Below are positions 3,747-6,148 of a stretch of 6,148 bases of DNA, in pieces. The translations under genes were made by a program, and so were the position numbers. Source of the stretch: Rhodothermales bacterium. Its GTDB lineage: Bacteria; Bacteroidota; Rhodothermia; Rhodothermales; VXPQ01. Position 1 is the stretch's first letter. Each line of letters begins with the position of its first letter. The DNA lies in the NCBI GenBank assembly GCA_028283985.1, contig JANQSQ010000353.1, forward strand, positions 1-6,148, in the 5' to 3' direction. A model generated the notes under the pieces. The model was given only the letters and a program-made list of their open reading frames with translations, was not told the origin of the DNA and did not search any database.

Positions 3747-6148
3747 ATGATCGACCTTCCTGTCCTGAAAAATGCAGAGACGCCGGCGCCGCGCGAGCGG
3801 TTCTGGCGTAGTCCGGCCGACCTTGAAGGAGGGCTTGGCGACCTGCATAGCGGGGAGTTCATGCCGGGCGCAAGCGATCGTCCGAGTGGCGCGTCCCGCA
3901 GGGATTTTCTGCGCATCATGGGCGCCTCCATGGCGATGGCCGGTTTGTCGGCCTGCCGTCGTCCCGTCGAGCAGGTGCTTCCGTACACGCGCCAGCCGGA
4001 AGAGATCGTTCCGGGAGAACCCCTCTATTATGCGACGGGCATGCCGTATCGCGGGGTGCTGCGACCGCTTCTTGTGAAGAGCCATGAAGGGCGTCCGACC
4101 AAGATAGAAGGCAATCCGGAGCACCCCATGTCCCGGGGGGCGACAGGGGGATTCGAACAAGCCTCCATTCTCAATATGTATGATCCGGACCGCTCGCAGC
4201 GCGTGTTGCGCCAGGGCGTCGGTGCGGAATGGCGGGAGTTCGTACGTCTTGCGCAGGAACTGGACGGGGCTGCGCGGATTGCGGTTGTATCGCCGCCGAT
4301 TTCCTCTCCTACGATCCGGTCGCTTCGCAGCCGCCTTGCGGAGCGTTTCCCGGAAATGCAATGGATTACGTATGCGCCTGAAGGGGACGATCCGTCCCGG
4401 ACGGGGCTGCGGACCATGGAAGGCCGCGCGGTGCGGCCGTTGTACCGGTTTTCCAATGCGGAAGTCATCGTCAGCCTGGACAGTGATTTCCTCGGACCGA
4501 CGGAGATCAATCTTCTGTCCAATACGGCGGAATACGCGCAAAACAGACGGATGGCGTCCCCGGAGGATAGCCCCGGCAGGCTGTATGTGGTAGAGAGCAA
4601 CTATTCGCTTACGGGGGGGATGGCCGACCATCGCAAGCGGTTGCGCTCCGGCGATATTCCTGCGTTTGCGCGGGCGCTGGCTTCGCAAGTAGGTATAGGC
4701 GGGCTTCCGGGCGAGCGCGCCGCGGAGGATGCGTTTCTTCATGCGATGGCCCGGGATGCGCAGGCGGCGGGTTCGCGCGCCGTAGTGGTTGCGGGCGATA
4801 CCCAACCGCCCGAGGTCCATGCGCTCGCGGCGGCTATCAATCAGGCGCTTGGCGCCGTGGGCAGCACGGTTTCTTATCTGGATGTGGACGACGAGACGGA
4901 ATTCTCGCAGATCGAACGCTTTGCCGCGCTGGCGGCCGATATGCATGCCGGCGAGATCGATCTGCTTTTGATGTTGGACGTCAACCCCGTGTACAGTGCG
5001 CCGCCGGAACTCGATTTTGCGGGCGGAATGGAGCGTGTCGCCCGGACGGTACATCTCGGATTGCATCTTGACGAGACGGGACAGGCTGCGGAATGGCATA
5101 TCCCGCAAGCGCATTATCTCGAAGCATGGGGGGACGGGCGCGCGTACGATGGTACGCTCTCCGTCGTTCAGCCGCTGATCGCACCGCTTTACGAAGCGGC
5201 GAAATCCGACGTGGAGGTGCTCGGTCTGCTCGTGACCGGCATGGATACGCCGGGGTACGATCTCGTGCGGGAAGAGTGGTCGGCGTACCTTCCCGACGAT
5301 GCGGAGCAAGCGTGGCGCAGGGCATTGCACGACGGGTTTCTGCCGGACAGCGGCTATCCGGAGGCGGTACCGGTATTGGAGGCGCCTTCTTTTTCCGCCG
5401 ATTCTCCCGGGGAGGAGGAAATCGAGGTGGTGATTCGCCTCGATCCGACCGTGCTGGACGGTTCGTATGCCAACAATGCCTGGATGATGGAACTTCCCGA
5501 TCCTACGACCAAGATCGTGTGGGATAATGTGGCATTGATTGCTCCGGCGATGGCTGAGCGCCTGGGCGTGTCGCCGAAATACGACAAGGGACGGTACGCC
5601 GTCGATGTGCTGGAGATTACCGTGGACGGCCGCAGCATCCGGTTGCCGGCCTGGATACAACCGGGTTTGCCGGATCGCTCGGTGCACCTGACCATGGGAT
5701 ACGGCCGCAACATTTCAACGGTTCGCCCGCCGAGGAAGGCCCGTTTCTTCGATCTGGATCATTATTCCGATATCTACGCCGACGGCCCGCTTGCCAACGG
5801 AGTCGGGGAGAATGTCTCTGTGTTGCGCCGCGCGGATATGCGCCGCGTGCTTTCCGGCGCCGAGGTGAAGACGACCGGGGATACCTGGACGATTTCCACC
5901 ACGCAGGAGCATGGCTACATGGAAGGGCGTCCCCTTTTCCGCAAGGCCACCCTCTCGGAATTCAGGGAACATCCCACGTTTGCACCGGATGCGGTGCCTC
6001 CGCTTTATGGACAGGAAGAGTGGGAGGATTACCCCGCACTCTGGCAGAAACAACATCCTTCCGAACAGCCCGCCATCACGGAAAACCCCTATTACGAGAA
6101 TCAATGGGGGATGGTCATCGACCTGAATACCTGTACGGGCTGCAACGC
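3747..6148 (+). CDS. actB: Alternative complex III subunit B, Tat-variant molybdopterin oxidoreductase-like/iron-sulfur subunit, 3' end cut
   Basis: ActB is the large periplasmic electron-transfer subunit of alternative complex III; its iron-sulfur clusters relay electrons towards ActA. The frame runs from ATG 3747 to the window edge (800 residues visible; the rest of the ferredoxin-like part is missing). RFWRSPADL near residues 18-26 is the upstream element of the 'Tat-variant' family. The Tat motif SRRDFLRIMG is at 50-59, followed by a hydrophobic stretch and a lipobox-like LSAC (67-70). Residues about 78-710 are the molybdopterin-oxidoreductase-like B1 domain (for example KIEGNPEHP, TGGMADHRKR and DVNPVYSAPPEL). 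A linker with TQEHGYMEGR (719-728) leads to the first cluster motif CTGC (796-799) of the B2 domain. C70 is the only cysteine before C796, so B1 has no cysteine ligand for an Fe-S cluster or Mo, as expected for ActB. It lies 24 bp after actA in the same frame, with only a weak GCGAG ahead of the start. Confidence 0.95.
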   Translation, partial: MIDLPVLKNAETPAPRERFWRSPADLEGGLGDLHSGEFMPGASDRPSGASRRDFLRIMGASMAMAGLSACRRPVEQVLPYTRQPEEIVPGEPLYYATGMPYRGVLRPLLVKSHEGRPTKIEGNPEHPMSRGATGGFEQASILNMYDPDRSQRVLRQGVGAEWREFVRLAQELDGAARIAVVSPPISSPTIRSLRSRLAERFPEMQWITYAPEGDDPSRTGLRTMEGRAVRPLYRFSNAEVIVSLDSDFLGPTEINLLSNTAEYAQNRRMASPEDSPGRLYVVESNYSLTGGMADHRKRLRSGDIPAFARALASQVGIGGLPGERAAEDAFLHAMARDAQAAGSRAVVVAGDTQPPEVHALAAAINQALGAVGSTVSYLDVDDETEFSQIERFAALAADMHAGEIDLLLMLDVNPVYSAPPELDFAGGMERVARTVHLGLHLDETGQAAEWHIPQAHYLEAWGDGRAYDGTLSVVQPLIAPLYEAAKSDVEVLGLLVTGMDTPGYDLVREEWSAYLPDDAEQAWRRALHDGFLPDSGYPEAVPVLEAPSFSADSPGEEEIEVVIRLDPTVLDGSYANNAWMMELPDPTTKIVWDNVALIAPAMAERLGVSPKYDKGRYAVDVLEITVDGRSIRLPAWIQPGLPDRSVHLTMGYGRNISTVRPPRKARFFDLDHYSDIYADGPLANGVGENVSVLRRADMRRVLSGAEVKTTGDTWTISTTQEHGYMEGRPLFRKATLSEFREHPTFAPDAVPPLYGQEEWEDYPALWQKQHPSEQPAITENPYYENQWGMVIDLNTCTGCN
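3876..3956 (+). other. ActB Tat signal with lipobox (encoded segment)
   Basis: This segment encodes the export signal of ActB, residues about 44-70: a twin-arginine motif (R51-R52 in SRRDFL), the hydrophobic run IMGASMAMAGLSA and C70 in LSAC, which fits a signal peptidase II lipobox. Folded export with its cofactors through Tat and lipid anchoring on the outer face of the inner membrane are inferred. It sits unusually deep in the protein because about 40 conserved-type residues precede it. Confidence 0.6.

Noticed and set aside
3826..3833. AAGGAGGG as a ribosome binding site for an internal ActB start
   Set aside because: The next in-frame ATG is 27 bp away and the sequence encodes a normal stretch of ActB, so it is most likely coincidental.
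3108..5687. 859-codon open frame on the minus strand across actA and actB
   Set aside because: It is antisense to two firmly identified genes that share one frame, so high-GC codon use keeps the complementary frame open. Its translation is rich in Arg, His and Pro and has no recognisable domain.
5715..6104. 129-codon minus-strand frame
   Set aside because: It lies wholly within actB on the opposite strand and shows no domain or ribosome binding site.
1..6148. CRISPR array, tRNA/rRNA, insertion sequence or phage attachment site
   Set aside because: No spaced direct repeats, tRNA-like cloverleaf, transposase frame or terminal inverted repeats were seen; nearly all bases are accounted for by four genes and one short gap.

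Overview
The window is compact, high-GC protein-coding DNA with two transcription units that diverge from a 165-bp gap at 2910-3074. The gene content suggests a high-GC member of the Bacteroidota/Rhodothermota (Rhodothermus/Salinibacter-like). The reasons are an alternative complex III operon that opens with a short pentaheme ActA followed by ActB carrying the 'Tat-variant' N-terminus, an AccA with the Bacteroidota-type active-site stretch, and no strong Shine-Dalgarno sequence at any of the four starts. This assignment is an inference from family knowledge; no marker gene such as rRNA is present.

Leftward unit (minus strand). A 709-residue multidomain membrane glycosyltransferase (2909 to 780) comes first. 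It joins a GT2 domain, a membrane region, a Rossmann-like domain and what looks like a collapsed polyprenyl-phosphate glycosylphosphotransferase (PGT) domain. It overlaps accA by 4 bp (ATGA). accA encodes the acetyl-CoA carboxylase carboxyltransferase alpha subunit and runs off the left edge, with 261 residues visible. The unit pairs envelope glycan or glycolipid synthesis with the committed step of fatty-acid synthesis.

Rightward unit (plus strand). actA (3075-3722) encodes a membrane-anchored pentaheme cytochrome c. actB (3747 to the right edge) encodes the large iron-sulfur/molybdopterin-oxidoreductase-like subunit; the window ends inside its first ferredoxin-type cysteine motif. Together they are the start of an alternative complex III (quinol:electron-acceptor oxidoreductase) operon, and the NrfD-like and remaining act genes are expected beyond the window. 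ActB passes electrons through its clusters towards the ActA hemes.

The divergent gap is AT-richer than its surroundings and holds three short perfect inverted repeats, but no convincing consensus promoter. I found no RNA genes, mobile elements, CRISPR arrays or clear terminators. No wholly new system is evident. The most unusual object is the glycosyltransferase fusion, whose C-terminal PGT domain appears to have lost its catalytic core while keeping both flanks.
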